Position numbers and translations under genes: made by a program | NCBI RefSeq assembly: GCF_030816235.1 | Contig: NZ_JAUSXT010000001.1 | Span: 558,001 to 622,000 of the forward strand | From: Microbacterium sp. W4I4 | GTDB lineage: Bacteria; Actinomycetota; Actinomycetes; Actinomycetales; Microbacteriaceae | DNA: 64,000 nt | Reading direction: 5' to 3' | The notes under the pieces: generated by a model | What the model was told of the DNA's origin: nothing | Seen by the model: only the letters and a program-made list of their open reading frames with translations | Databases searched by the model: none | Part shown: positions 34,183 to 43,054 of the stretch, piece by piece | How positions within the stretch are numbered: position 1 is the stretch's first letter | Layout: each line of letters opens with the position of its first letter

Positions 34183-35013
34183 TCAGCGCGGGGCGAGCAC
34201 GCCCATCGAAAGCAGGACGATCAGCGCGACGCCCAGCAGCACGCGGTAGATCACGAAGGGCAGGAAGCTGCGCTTGGAGATCCAGTTCATGAAGAACGCG
34301 ATCACACCGAGTGCGACGACGAAGGCGATGCCGGTGGCGGCGAACGTCTCCCCCAGCGTGAAGTACTGCTGATCGTCGCCGCCGTGCTTGAAGAGCTGGT
34401 AGAAGCCGCTGCCGAATACGGCGGGGATCGCGAGAAGGAACGCGTAGCGTGCGGCCGCGGCGCGCTCGTAGCCGAGGAACAGACCCATCGTGATCGTGCC
34501 GCCGGAGCGCGAGACGCCCGGGACGAGGGCGAGGGACTGGGCGATGCCGTAGGCGATGCCGTGCGGATAGGTGAGCTCGTCGAGCTTGCGCTTCTTCGCA
34601 CCCATGTAGTCGGCGATCCCGAGCAGCAGACCGAAGCCGATCAGCATGATCGCGACGATCCACAGCGACCGCAGGGTGGTCTCGATCTTGTCCTGGAACA
34701 CCAGACCGAGCACGACGATCGGGATGCTGCCGAGGATGATCAGCCAGCCCATCCGCGCGTCGGGATCGTTGCGGGCGACTTTGCCGGTCAGTGAGCGGAA
34801 CCACTGCCCGACGATGCGCACGATGTCACGCCAGAAGAACACCACGACCGCGGCCTCCGTCCCGATCTGGGTGATCGCGGTGAACGCGGCCCCGGGATCG
34901 GCGCCGGACGGCAGCAGCTCGCCGACGATGCGCAGGTGCGCGCTGGAGGAGATCGGCAGGAACTCGGTGAGTCCCTGGATCACGCCGAGGAAGAGTGCTT
35001 CAAGCAGGTTCAT
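34183..35013 (-). CDS. uppP: Undecaprenyl-diphosphate phosphatase
   Basis: A 276-residue integral membrane enzyme that recycles the cell-wall lipid carrier by removing a phosphate from undecaprenyl diphosphate. Both catalytic signatures are present: [11 protein letters not shown] (about 17-27) and PGVSRSGGT (about 164-172). It has about seven to eight hydrophobic helices. The start is ATG 35013 with AAGAAAG about 6 nt upstream. It also confers bacitracin tolerance in relatives. Confidence 0.95.
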   Translation of the reverse strand: MNLLEALFLGVIQGLTEFLPISSSAHLRIVGELLPSGADPGAAFTAITQIGTEAAVVVFFWRDIVRIVGQWFRSLTGKVARNDPDARMGWLIILGSIPIVVLGLVFQDKIETTLRSLWIVAIMLIGFGLLLGIADYMGAKKRKLDELTYPHGIAYGIAQSLALVPGVSRSGGTITMGLFLGYERAAAARYAFLLAIPAVFGSGFYQLFKHGGDDQQYFTLGETFAATGIAFVVALGVIAFFMNWISKRSFLPFVIYRVLLGVALIVLLSMGVLAPR

Positions 35014-35063
35014 ATGGTGCTTTCTTGAAGGGGGCGCGTCTGTGTCCCGCGAGCGGATGCCGC

Positions 35064-36359
35064 TCAGCAGGTGCGCAGCAGATCGGCCAGCACGCGCTGA
35101 CCGAACTCCAGAGATTCTACGGGCACCCGCTCATCCACTCCGTGGAACATTCCTGTGAAGTCGAGATCGGCGGGCAGACGCAACGGCGCGAACCCGTAGC
35201 CGGTGATGCCGATCGACGCCAGAGACTTGTTGTCGGTGCCGGCGCCGAGGAGGTACGGGATCACGGGCACGCCCGGGTCGTGCCTTCCAAGGGCGGCGAC
35301 CATGGCATCCACCAGATCGCCTGCGAAAGGCGTCTCCATTCCGATGTCGCGCACGACGGTCTGGATCTCGATGCCGTCTCCGACGATCTCCTGCAGCTGG
35401 GCGAGCACGTCGTCCTCCGTGCCGGGGATCACCCGCACATCGATGAGCGCGCTGGCGGTCTCGGGGATGACGTTGTGCTTGTATCCGGCCTCGAGCACGG
35501 TCGGGTTGGCCGTGGTGCGGAATGTGGAGCGCAGGAACGCCTCGGCAGGACCTGCGGCGGCGGCGAGAGCGTCCGGGTCGTCCACCGACCGTCCGGTGAG
35601 CTCGCTCAGCCCCTCGAGCAGAGCCTTCGTCGTCGGCGTCAGTCGGATCGGCCAGCGGGTGCGGCCGATGGATGCCACGGCCTCCGCCAGCCGGGTGATG
35701 GCGTTCTCCTCGTGGTACCGGCTGCCGTGACCGGCACGCCCCTTGGCGACCAGCCGCAGCCACATCAGTGCCTTCTCCCCCACCTGCAGCAGGTAGGCGC
35801 GGTGCTCGTCGACGGTGATCGAGTAGCCGCCGACCTCGCTGATCGCCTCGGTGGCACCGGCGAACCATTCGGGCCGGTCGCGCACGACCAGGGCCGAGCC
35901 CTCGACGCCGCCATTCTCCTCGTCTGCGAAGAAGACCAGGATCAGGTCCCGCTCCGGCTGCTCGCCCGCGCGCAGCATGTCCGCGACCGCGGCGAGGATC
36001 ATCGCATCCATGTTCTTCATGTCCACAGCGCCGCGTCCCCACAGCATCCCGTCCCGGACGACGCCCTCGAACGGGTCGACGCTCCAGTCCTCGGCCACGG
36101 CGGGAACGACATCCAGATGTCCGTGCACCACGAGTGCCGGCCGCTCGGAGTTGCGTCCCCGGATTCGGGCCATGACGTTGGTGCGTCGCGGGATCGGCTC
36201 GTAGTACTCGGGCTCGAGCCCGAGCGAGCTCAGGAACGCGCCGACGTACTCGGCGGCCTCGCGCTCGCCGTTCGCCTTGCCGCCGCCGTAGTTGGACGTG
36301 TCGATGCGGATCAGGTCCTGGGCGATCTGGGCGACCTCGGGCAGTGCGGTGTCGGACAT
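35064..36359 (-). CDS. M20 family metallopeptidase
   Basis: A 431-residue amidohydrolase/dipeptidase of the M20/M25/M40 family. Zinc ligands and catalytic residues lie in [19 protein letters not shown] and FADEENGG, with the distal [13 protein letters not shown] dimerisation (lid) domain is inserted at about 195-310. The substrate may be a dipeptide, an acyl amino acid or similar. A TAGCCT box 6 nt before the ATG supports this start. It is transcribed alone, toward uppP. Confidence 0.9.
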   Translation of the reverse strand: MSDTALPEVAQIAQDLIRIDTSNYGGGKANGEREAAEYVGAFLSSLGLEPEYYEPIPRRTNVMARIRGRNSERPALVVHGHLDVVPAVAEDWSVDPFEGVVRDGMLWGRGAVDMKNMDAMILAAVADMLRAGEQPERDLILVFFADEENGGVEGSALVVRDRPEWFAGATEAISEVGGYSITVDEHRAYLLQVGEKALMWLRLVAKGRAGHGSRYHEENAITRLAEAVASIGRTRWPIRLTPTTKALLEGLSELTGRSVDDPDALAAAAGPAEAFLRSTFRTTANPTVLEAGYKHNVIPETASALIDVRVIPGTEDDVLAQLQEIVGDGIEIQTVVRDIGMETPFAGDLVDAMVAALGRHDPGVPVIPYLLGAGTDNKSLASIGITGYGFAPLRLPADLDFTGMFHGVDERVPVESLEFGQRVLADLLRTC

Positions 36360-36365
36360 GTCCTC

Positions 36366-36371
36366 AGGCTA
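36366..36371 (-). promoter_or_regulatory. -10 box of M20 peptidase gene
   Basis: Minus-strand TAGCCT, 6 nt before the ATG at 36359, consistent with a leaderless start. Confidence 0.45.
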
Positions 36372-36430
36372 TCGAAGAGCGGAGGCGCGCCCGGGCCGCA
36401 CGACGGTTCGGTGCGGTCTGCGAAACCTGG

Positions 36431-36436
36431 TAATGT
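36431..36436 (+). promoter_or_regulatory. -10 box of tRNA-Leu
   Basis: TAATGT in the context TGGTAATGTT, 32 bp before the tRNA. Transcription should begin near 36443. Confidence 0.45.
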
Positions 36437-36468
36437 TTCTCTTCGGTCGGCAACGGCCTTCACCACCT

Positions 36469-36551
36469 GCGCGGGTGGCGGAATGGTAGACGCGCTGCGT
36501 TGAGGTCGCAGTGCCCGCAAGGGCGTGGGGGTTCAAGTCCCCCTCCGCGCA
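36469..36551 (+). tRNA. tRNA-Leu(GAG)
   Basis: An 83-nt class II tRNA. The acceptor GCGCGGG pairs with TCCGCGC, followed by discriminator A. The anticodon stem CTGCG/CGCAG encloses loop TTGAGGT, giving anticodon GAG at 36502-36504. The long variable arm and the GGGGGTTCAAGTCCCCC T-arm confirm Leu. CCA is not encoded. Confidence 0.96.
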
Positions 36552-36564
36552 CAGGAGAATATGG

Positions 36565-36593
36565 AAAGCCCCGGTCATCTCGACCGGGGCTTT
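36565..36593 (+). terminator. Terminator after tRNA-Leu
   Basis: AAAGCCCCGGTC (36565-36576) pairs perfectly with GACCGGGGCTTT (36582-36593) around ATCTC. The 12-bp stem with terminal A/T pairs forms a rho-independent type terminator. Confidence 0.8.
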
Positions 36594-36642
36594 CTGCATT
36601 GCTCCGTATGCGACTCGGCTGGCTGTGCTCACCCGTCGGCGG

Positions 36643-36712
36643 AAACGACAGATGTCGGCAGAAATCGCCAGTTCCTGCCGACATCCGTCGTTTCTGCCGA
36701 CATCCGTCGGAA
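36643..36712. repeat. Three copies of a 22-bp element, one inverted
   Basis: Unit TTTCTGCCGACATCCGTCG plus flanks occurs at 36672-36693 and 36691-36712, and inverted at 36643-36664. The inverted copy and the first direct copy can form a hairpin with 20 of 22 pairs and a 7-nt loop. It lies between the tRNA terminator and the convergent end of the metal transporter gene. The role is unknown; it resembles an intergenic REP-like element. Confidence 0.7.
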
Positions 36713-36735
36713 CGAGCGGATGCCGAACAACCGGC

Positions 36736-37830
36736 TCAGGCCACACCGACTCCGAACACGAGTCCGAGCGCGTAGGTGATTGCGGCGGCACCGAAGCCGA
36801 TGGCCAACTGGCGCAGTGCGCGTCGCAGCGGCGGGCCGCCGGACAGCACGCCCACCATGGCACCGGTGACCAGCAGCGCGAGGCCGACCAGCAGCAGCGC
36901 GACGAGAACTGCGGCGAGCCCGGTCAGCCCGAAGATCCAGGGCAGCACGGGCACGATGGCGCCCGATGCGAACAGCAGGAAGCTGGAGATCGCCGCCGTC
37001 CAGTCGCTGCCGACGATGTCGTGATCGCTGTGCGCCATGTGCGCGCTCACGGGCCCGGTCGCCGTGCGTCTGGCGCCCTCGCGAGCGGCGGTCATCACGC
37101 GCTCGGCGCGCGCGAGTGATTCCTCCTCGGTCATCCCTCGCGCCCGGTAGACGAGCGCGAGTTCGTTGGCGTCGATGTCCAGATCGCCGGCGTTGGCATC
37201 CGCATCGTTGTTCGCCTCGGTGGCCGCCAGCAGCTCGCGCTGCGACCGCACCGAGACGAACTCCCCCGCGCCCATGGAGAGCGCTCCGGCGAGCAGCCCC
37301 GCGATGCCGCTGAACAGCACGAAGCCGCCGCTGACCCCGGTCGCCCCGATCCCGAGCACCAGAGCGAGGTTGGACACCAGTCCGTCATTGGCGCCGAACA
37401 CGGCCGCGCGGAACGAGCCGGACAACCGCCGGCGACCGCGAGCGGCGAGACCGCGCACAACCTCGTGATGCACCTTCTCGTCGGCGCGCATCGCCGGCGT
37501 CGCGTGCTTCTCACTGTCATAGGGCGAGCGGGCCTCGGCGCTCTGCGCGAGCGCGAGCACGAAGATCGAGCCGAACCGGCCGGCCATCCAGCCCAGCATT
37601 CGGGAGCGCAGCCCGGCCCTGGGCAGGCGCGCGGGCTCGCCACCCAGCATCTCCAGCCAGTGCTGCTCGTGGCGGTGCTCGGCTTCGGCGAGGGACAGCA
37701 GGATGTCGCGCTCCTCGCCCTGTTTGCGTGTGGCCAGGCGCGAATACACCGCGCCCTCGGCACGCTCTTCGACAAGGTAGCGAGCCCACTGCCGACGCTC
37801 TGCGGCGGTGGACGGATCGGGCGCGGTCAT
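36736..37830 (-). CDS. Ferritin-like/VIT1 metal transporter (MbfA type)
   Basis: A 364-residue fusion. The N-terminal ferritin/rubrerythrin-like helical domain (about 10-130) has the iron-ligand pattern EAEHRHEQHW. The C-terminal VIT1/CCC1-type membrane domain begins at FRAAVFGANDGLVSNLALVLGI and contains MGAGEFVSVRSQRE plus about five helices. Membrane-bound ferritin A proteins of this architecture export iron or manganese. ATG 37830 is preceded by GGAGG at 5 nt. The ATG 27 bp upstream is less likely. Confidence 0.88.
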   Translation of the reverse strand: MTAPDPSTAAERRQWARYLVEERAEGAVYSRLATRKQGEERDILLSLAEAEHRHEQHWLEMLGGEPARLPRAGLRSRMLGWMAGRFGSIFVLALAQSAEARSPYDSEKHATPAMRADEKVHHEVVRGLAARGRRRLSGSFRAAVFGANDGLVSNLALVLGIGATGVSGGFVLFSGIAGLLAGALSMGAGEFVSVRSQRELLAATEANNDADANAGDLDIDANELALVYRARGMTEEESLARAERVMTAAREGARRTATGPVSAHMAHSDHDIVGSDWTAAISSFLLFASGAIVPVLPWIFGLTGLAAVLVALLLVGLALLVTGAMVGVLSGGPPLRRALRQLAIGFGAAAITYALGLVFGVGVA

Positions 37831-37929
37831 GAAGCCTCCGGGCTCGTCAGGGAACATTCCACGCTACCGAGCGCGGTGACGCGGACCCGCATCAGAACGG
37901 GGATTGACAGGTTTTCGGAGACCCGAAGG

Positions 37930-39672
37930 TCAGGCGCGCACGCGCTTGCGCAGCACGTCGATGCGGGACTGCAGCTGGGTCACCGTCGCCTGCGCCACAG
38001 CGGGACCGCCGCAGACCCGACGCAGCTCGGCATGCACGGATCCGTGCGGTTCGCCGCTCTGGCGTGCGTACAGCCCGACCAGGCTGTTCAGCAGCTGCCT
38101 CTGCTCGCGCAGCGTGCGGTGCAGCGGCGCGGGAAGCGTGGTCGTGGCCTCGGGGGGCGTCGCGGCCTCGCGGGCCTCTCTGAGCCTGCCCTGGCGCGCC
38201 TGACGCTGCATGAGCAGCTCGTGCACCGACTCGGGCTCGAGAAGACCGGGGAATCCGATGAACTCCTCCTCCTCGGGCGTGCCCGGCTCGGCGAGCTGGC
38301 CGAAGTCCTTCCCCTCGAAGACGACCCGGTCGAAATGCGCGAGCGAGGAGATCGCCTGGTAGCTGAACTCCTGGGTGAGAGCGTCGGATGCCTCTTCCTC
38401 ACGGTTCGCGCTGTCCAGCAGCGAATCGTCGAGGCCGTCCTCGTCCTTGGTCTGTCGATCGAGGGCGTGGTCGCGTTGGCGCTCCATCTCGCCGGCGAGC
38501 GTCATCAGGACCGGCACGTTCGGAAGGAAGACGCTGGCGGCCTCGCCGCGACGACGCGCGCGCACGAAGCGCCCGATCGCCTGCGCGAAGAACAGCGGAG
38601 TGGACGAGGAGGTCGCGTACACGCCGACGGCCAGGCGCGGCACGTCCACGCCTTCGGACACCATGCGCACCGCGACCATCCAGCGGCGGGTGCTGGAACT
38701 GAACTTCTCGATCCGCTCCGACGCCGACGCATCGTCGGACAGCACCACGACGGGCTGCTCGCCGGTGATGCTGTGCAGGATCTTCACGTACGCGCGGGCG
38801 ACGGTCTGGTCGGTCGCGAGCACCAGCCCGCCGGCATCCGGCACGTGATGGCGGATCTCGGTGAGTCGGCGATCCGCGGCGGACAGCACCGCCGGCATCC
38901 ACTCCCCCTCCGGATCCAGCGCTGTGCGCCAGGCCTGCGAGGTGACGTCCTTGGTGTTGTCCTGCCCGAGGTGGGCTTCGAGCTCGTCCCCGGCGCTGGT
39001 GCGCCAGCGCATCTTGCCTGAGTACATGTGGAACAGCACGGGCCGCACGACGCCGTCGGCGAGGGCGCGCCCGTAGCCGTATGCGTAATCCGTACTGGAG
39101 ATCCGGGCGCCGGACTCGTCGGGCAGGTACTCCACGAACGGGATGGGTGCCGTGTCGCTGCGGAACGGCGTTCCCGACAGCAGCAGCCGACGGCGGGCCG
39201 GGCCGTAGGCCTCGCGGATCGCGTCGCCCCAGCTGAGCGCATCTCCGCCGTGGTGCACCTCGTCGAGGATGACCATGGTCTTGGCGTCCTCGGTGAGGTG
39301 CCGGTGCAGACTCGCCTTCGCGGCCACCTGCGCGTAGGTCACGACGACGCCGTGATAGTGCCGCGCCGGGGCCCAATGGCTGTTGCGGAATCGCGGATCG
39401 AGGCGGATGTGCACACGCGCGGCCGCATCGGCCCACTGCGTCTTCAGATGCTCCGTCGGGGCGACCACGATGAGCCGATCCACCTCGCCCATGCGCAGCA
39501 GCTCGACCGCGAGTGTCAGAGCGAAGGTGGTCTTTCCTGCTCCCGGGGTCGCAGCGACGAGGAAATCGCGCTGATCGGCCTGGAAATACGCGTCCAGGGC
39601 CTCTCGCTGCCAGGCCCTCAGCTTGTCGGCGGTACCCCAAGGGGCGCGCTGAGGGAAGGACGGAGAGAGCAT
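37930..39672 (-). CDS. DEAD/DEAH-box helicase
   Basis: A 580-residue SF2 helicase of the UvsW/XPB-like kind found in Microbacteriaceae. Walker A is ATPGAGKTTFAL, motif II is DEVHHG, motif III is SGTPFRSD, and motif VI is AIGRFVRARRRGE. A charged C-terminal helical region ends in a basic tail. The substrate (DNA or RNA) is unknown. The start is ATG 39672 by the family-like MLSPSFPQRAPWGTADKLRAWQ beginning. ATG 39702, which has an AGGGG site upstream, is an alternative that adds 10 residues. Confidence 0.85.
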   Translation of the reverse strand: MLSPSFPQRAPWGTADKLRAWQREALDAYFQADQRDFLVAATPGAGKTTFALTLAVELLRMGEVDRLIVVAPTEHLKTQWADAAARVHIRLDPRFRNSHWAPARHYHGVVVTYAQVAAKASLHRHLTEDAKTMVILDEVHHGGDALSWGDAIREAYGPARRRLLLSGTPFRSDTAPIPFVEYLPDESGARISSTDYAYGYGRALADGVVRPVLFHMYSGKMRWRTSAGDELEAHLGQDNTKDVTSQAWRTALDPEGEWMPAVLSAADRRLTEIRHHVPDAGGLVLATDQTVARAYVKILHSITGEQPVVVLSDDASASERIEKFSSSTRRWMVAVRMVSEGVDVPRLAVGVYATSSSTPLFFAQAIGRFVRARRRGEAASVFLPNVPVLMTLAGEMERQRDHALDRQTKDEDGLDDSLLDSANREEEASDALTQEFSYQAISSLAHFDRVVFEGKDFGQLAEPGTPEEEEFIGFPGLLEPESVHELLMQRQARQGRLREAREAATPPEATTTLPAPLHRTLREQRQLLNSLVGLYARQSGEPHGSVHAELRRVCGGPAVAQATVTQLQSRIDVLRKRVRA

Positions 39673-39786
39673 CGGATCTACGATAATCCAGCCCGCCGAC
39701 ATCGGCTCGCCCCTCGACCGCTTCGCGCGAGTAGGCTCGCACAGGCGCTCGCGCCGTGGATGACCGGAATGTCGAAGGAGAACCCC

Positions 39787-40620
39787 ATGACTGACGATGA
39801 CGAATCCCGCCGCGCCCCGTTCGCCGAGAACCAGGGCCCGCACCCCTGGCGGCGCTTCGTCGCCATCGGGGACTCGTTCACCGAGGGCATCGGCGACCCT
39901 GACCCGACCGTCCCGGACGGCCACCGCGGCTGGGCGGACCGCGTCGCCGAGGTGCTCGCACAGGAGGTGGACGATTTCGCCTACGCGAACCTCGCCGTGC
40001 GCGGCAAGCTCATCGCGCAGATCGTCGCCGACCAGATCGACCCCGCGATCGCCCTCAAACCCGACCTCATCTCGATCTGCGCAGGCGGCAACGACGTGAT
40101 CCGCCCCCGGACCGACCCCGACGACATCGCCGCGCAGCTGGAGGACGCCGTCGCGCGCCTGTCCTCCACCGGGGCCGCCATCGTTCTCTTCACCGGCATC
40201 GACACCGGCTTCACTCCGGTGTTCCGCGCGTTCCGAGGCAAGGTCGCCATCTACAACGAGAACGTCCGCGCGATCGCCGATCGGTACGACTGCGTCGTCG
40301 CCGACCAGTGGGCTCTGAAGGTCGTGCAGGACTCGCGATTCTTCGATGACGACCGCCTGCACTTCAACGCGCTCGGACACCACGAGGTCGCCCGGATGGT
40401 GCTGCGCGCACTGAATGTGCCGAACGACCTGCAGGCCATGCAGCCCGATCCGCTGCCCGTGCGCTCCTGGCGGGAGGCTCGTACCGAGGACATCGGCTGG
40501 GCACGCGAGCACTTCGTGCCGTGGGTGCTGCGGCGTCTGCGCCACCAGTCCTCCGGCGACCACATCGCCGCGAAGCGTCCCGAGGCGGGTCCGGTGCGCC
40601 TGCCCGGGTCTGAGGCGTGA
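39787..40620 (+). CDS. SGNH/GDSL hydrolase
   Basis: A 277-residue SGNH hydrolase. Block I is IGDSFTEGIGD, block III is CAGGNDV, and block V is DRLHFNALGHHE. There is no signal peptide. It is a paralogue of the protein at 1904-2659, with a longer N-terminus and a similar C-terminal FVPWVLRRLRHQSSGD. An AAGGAG site precedes the ATG by 6 nt, with a TAGGCT box about 50 nt further up. The substrate is unknown. Confidence 0.88.
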   Translation: MTDDDESRRAPFAENQGPHPWRRFVAIGDSFTEGIGDPDPTVPDGHRGWADRVAEVLAQEVDDFAYANLAVRGKLIAQIVADQIDPAIALKPDLISICAGGNDVIRPRTDPDDIAAQLEDAVARLSSTGAAIVLFTGIDTGFTPVFRAFRGKVAIYNENVRAIADRYDCVVADQWALKVVQDSRFFDDDRLHFNALGHHEVARMVLRALNVPNDLQAMQPDPLPVRSWREARTEDIGWAREHFVPWVLRRLRHQSSGDHIAAKRPEAGPVRLPGSEA

Positions 40621-40626
40621 GGCGGC

Positions 40627-41430
40627 TCAGGACCTGGTCATCTCCCAGAGCGCGACGGCGGCTGCGGACGCGACGTTCAGCGAGTCCACTCCCCCGCGCA
40701 TGGGGATCGTGACCACGGCATCCGCCGCCTCGATCGCCTCGGCGGTGAGCCCATCGCCCTCGGTGCCCATCACCAGGGCCACGCGCTCGGGCCGTGCGGC
40801 GGAGTAGGCGTCCAGCGCCACCGCGTCGTCGCTGAGCGCGAGGGCCGCGATCTCGAAGCCCAGCCCGTGCAGGGCGGGCGCCGCCTCGGCCCAGTCCCCG
40901 ATCCTCGTCCACGGCACCTGGAAGACCGTGCCCATGCTGACCCGCACGCTGCGGCGGTACAGCGGATCGGCGCAGCGCGGCGAGACCAGCACCGCGTCGG
41001 CACCGAGCCCGGCAGCGGCGCGGAAGGCGGCACCGACGTTCGTGTGGTCGGTGATGTCCTCCAGCACCAGCACCAGACGTGCGCCGCGCAGCACGTCGCC
41101 GAGAGCCGGCTCCGTCGGGCGATGCATGGCGGCGAGGGGCCCGCGGTGGATCGCGAATCCGGTCACCTGCTCGCTGATGGCGGACGAGGCCACGTAGACG
41201 GGCACGTCGGCACCGGCCAGGGACTGCTCGACGGCATCCAGCCACTTCTCCTGCGTCAGCACCGACCGAGGGCGGTGGCCCGCCTGCACGGCCCGGGCGA
41301 TGACTTTCGCGGACTCGGCCATGTAGAGCCCGCCCTCGGGCTCGTGGAGCCGACGCAGAGTGACGTCGGTGAGCGACCGGTAGTCATCGAGGCGATGGTC
41401 GGAGGCGTCGTCGATGTGCGCGATGTCCAT
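40627..41430 (-). CDS. TrmH-family RNA 2'-O-methyltransferase (SPOUT)
   Basis: A 267-residue SPOUT methyltransferase. An N-terminal L30e-like substrate-binding domain (LYMAESAKVIARAVQAG) is followed by the knotted catalytic domain with SMGTVFQVPW, VALVMGTEGDGL and the C-terminal motif DSLNVASAAAVALWE. It should methylate a ribose in rRNA or tRNA. The exact nucleotide is not predictable. It is convergent with the SGNH gene. Confidence 0.9.
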   Translation of the reverse strand: MDIAHIDDASDHRLDDYRSLTDVTLRRLHEPEGGLYMAESAKVIARAVQAGHRPRSVLTQEKWLDAVEQSLAGADVPVYVASSAISEQVTGFAIHRGPLAAMHRPTEPALGDVLRGARLVLVLEDITDHTNVGAAFRAAAGLGADAVLVSPRCADPLYRRSVRVSMGTVFQVPWTRIGDWAEAAPALHGLGFEIAALALSDDAVALDAYSAARPERVALVMGTEGDGLTAEAIEAADAVVTIPMRGGVDSLNVASAAAVALWEMTRS

Positions 41431-41480
41431 GCTTCCACTCTTCCAGGTGCGCTGCCGGAGCCCGTGCCCGCACGGCGTCG

Positions 41481-41486
41481 TAGACT
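41481..41486 (+). promoter_or_regulatory. -10 box of sirtuin gene
   Basis: TAGACT, 6 nt before the GTG at 41493, supporting that start and a leaderless mRNA. Confidence 0.45.
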
Positions 41487-41492
41487 TCCCAC

Positions 41493-42353
41493 GTGCAGGT
41501 GAGCGAGACGGAAGACAGGGTGGACGCGCATCGCGTCCCGCATTCCGAGATCGATCGCATCGCCGAGCTGCTCCAGGGTCGCCGTGTCGCGGTCCTCACC
41601 GGGGCCGGGATCTCCACCGACTCCGGAATCCCCGCCTACCGCGGTATCGGGGCGCGCCCGCGCGCGAACCCGATGACCATCCAGACCTATCTGGCCGACG
41701 AAGCCGCGCGGCGCCGCTACTGGCTGGGTGGCCACCTGGGCTGGCGTGCATTCACCTCCCCCGACCCCAACGAGGGTCACGCGGCAGTCGCGCGGATGGA
41801 GCGGTCCGGCGCTGTCAGCGGCGTCGTCACGCAGAACGTCGACGGACTGCATCTTCGGGCAGGAAGCACCCGGGTCGTCGAGATTCACGGCACGATGCAC
41901 CGTGTGCTCTGCCTGAGGTGCGGCCAGGTGCTGGACCGACGCGCCGTCGCCGACCAGCTGGAGGACCTCAACCCGTGGGTGCGCACGCCCGAGAACATCG
42001 AGCTGAACCCCGACGGCGACGTCACACCGGAGAGCACCGAGGGATTCGTCATCCCCCCGTGCACCGTGTGCGGCGGGATGCTGAAGCCCGAGGTGGTGTT
42101 CTTCGGCGAGTTCGTCCCCGCGGCTCGCTTCCGGGCGGCCGAATCGCTGCTGCATGCGTCCGACGCCCTGCTCGTCGCGGGCACCTCGCTGACGGTCAAC
42201 TCCGGCATCCGCATCATCGAACGGGCTCGGCGCCGCGGCATCCCGCTGGTGATCGTGAACCGCGAACCGACCCGCGCGGATGCCTGGGCCGACGCCGTCG
42301 TCTCCGGCGGCACCAGCCCCGTGCTCAGCGCTCTCGCCGACCGGCTCGCGTAA
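41493..42353 (+). CDS. cobB: Sir2 family NAD-dependent protein deacylase
   Basis: A 286-residue sirtuin. NAD-binding motifs are TGAGISTDSGIPAYRG and TQNVDGLHLRAG. The catalytic His is in EIHGTMH. The zinc finger is CLRCG...CTVCGG, and the other conserved segment is LKPEVVFFGE. The class II-like sequence suggests deacetylation or lipoamidase/ADP-ribosyl-type activity. GTG 41493 is supported by the TAGACT box. GTG 41520 is a fallback. It precedes leucine catabolism genes whose acyl-CoA products can acylate proteins, which is a contextual inference only. Confidence 0.9.
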   Translation: MQVSETEDRVDAHRVPHSEIDRIAELLQGRRVAVLTGAGISTDSGIPAYRGIGARPRANPMTIQTYLADEAARRRYWLGGHLGWRAFTSPDPNEGHAAVARMERSGAVSGVVTQNVDGLHLRAGSTRVVEIHGTMHRVLCLRCGQVLDRRAVADQLEDLNPWVRTPENIELNPDGDVTPESTEGFVIPPCTVCGGMLKPEVVFFGEFVPAARFRAAESLLHASDALLVAGTSLTVNSGIRIIERARRRGIPLVIVNREPTRADAWADAVVSGGTSPVLSALADRLA

Positions 42354-42356
42354 GGT
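42351..42356 (+). promoter_or_regulatory. -10-like box on sirtuin stop codon
   Basis: TAAGGT begins with the cobB TAA stop and ends 6 nt before the next GTG start. It may drive the histidine phosphatase gene separately. Confidence 0.35.
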
Positions 42357-42362
42357 CGAGAC

Positions 42363-42947
42363 GTGACCCTCATCACCCTCGTGCGCCACGGCCAGACCGA
42401 TTGGAACCTGGAGCGACGCATCCAGGGCACCACCGACATCCCCCTGAACGACACCGGACGCGCCGACGCGCTCGCCGCCGCGGAGGTCCTCGCGACCGAG
42501 TCGTACGACGCTGTGTACGCCAGCCCGCTGGTGCGTGCGCAGGAGACCGCGCAGATCATCGCGACGCGGTTGGGTCTCGCAGCTCCCGTGACGACGCGCG
42601 GCCTGCGAGAGCGGTCGTTCGGCGAGGCCGAGGGCATCGACGTCGCCGACTACATCTCCCGCTATGGCGGCTGGCACTCCGAGGTCCCCGGCGCGGAGAG
42701 CCTCGAACAGGTCAGCGAGCGGGCGCTGGACTCGCTCGACCGCATCGTGCGCGCCTCACGACACCGCTCGACCCCCAACCAGGAGTCGCTCATCGTGGTC
42801 AGCCACGGCGGCGTCATCCGCGCACTGTTGATGCACGCCTCGGGTGGCACGCTTCCCCGCGAAGGCGACCTTCTGCGCAACGGCTCCGTGCACCGGTTCG
42901 TCGCCGAGCACGCGACGCTGCGACTGCTGGAGCCGATCTCGGGCTGA
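42363..42947 (+). CDS. Histidine phosphatase (phosphoglycerate mutase-like)
   Basis: A 194-residue phosphatase of the PGAM-like superfamily. LVRHGQTDWN holds the phospho-accepting His9, RERSFGEAEG carries the Arg/Glu pair, and VVSHGGVIRAL holds the second His. Bacterial members act on many phospho-metabolites, and glycolytic mutase activity is unlikely for this short form. The GTG start is 9 bp after cobB. The 107-bp spacer to the convergent lyase contains two copies of CCGCGCGAAGCG (43006, 43025). Confidence 0.88.
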   Translation: MTLITLVRHGQTDWNLERRIQGTTDIPLNDTGRADALAAAEVLATESYDAVYASPLVRAQETAQIIATRLGLAAPVTTRGLRERSFGEAEGIDVADYISRYGGWHSEVPGAESLEQVSERALDSLDRIVRASRHRSTPNQESLIVVSHGGVIRALLMHASGGTLPREGDLLRNGSVHRFVAEHATLRLLEPISG

Positions 42948-43054
42948 AAGTCCGACACCCCGCGCGGCCATATGCGGCTGTCGCGGATGGATTCCCGGAT
43001 TGCGTCCGCGCGAAGCGCAGATCACCGCGCGAAGCGACCACCGGATACCGCGGC

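Noticed and set aside
36643-36712. Repeats that could be a small CRISPR array
   Set aside because: One unit is inverted and the other two overlap by 3 bp with no spacers between them. No cas genes are nearby.
37930-40563. Very long single frame joining the helicase to sequence antisense to the SGNH hydrolase
   Set aside because: The helicase fold begins at about 39672. The upstream part is antisense to a conserved SGNH gene and has non-protein-like composition.
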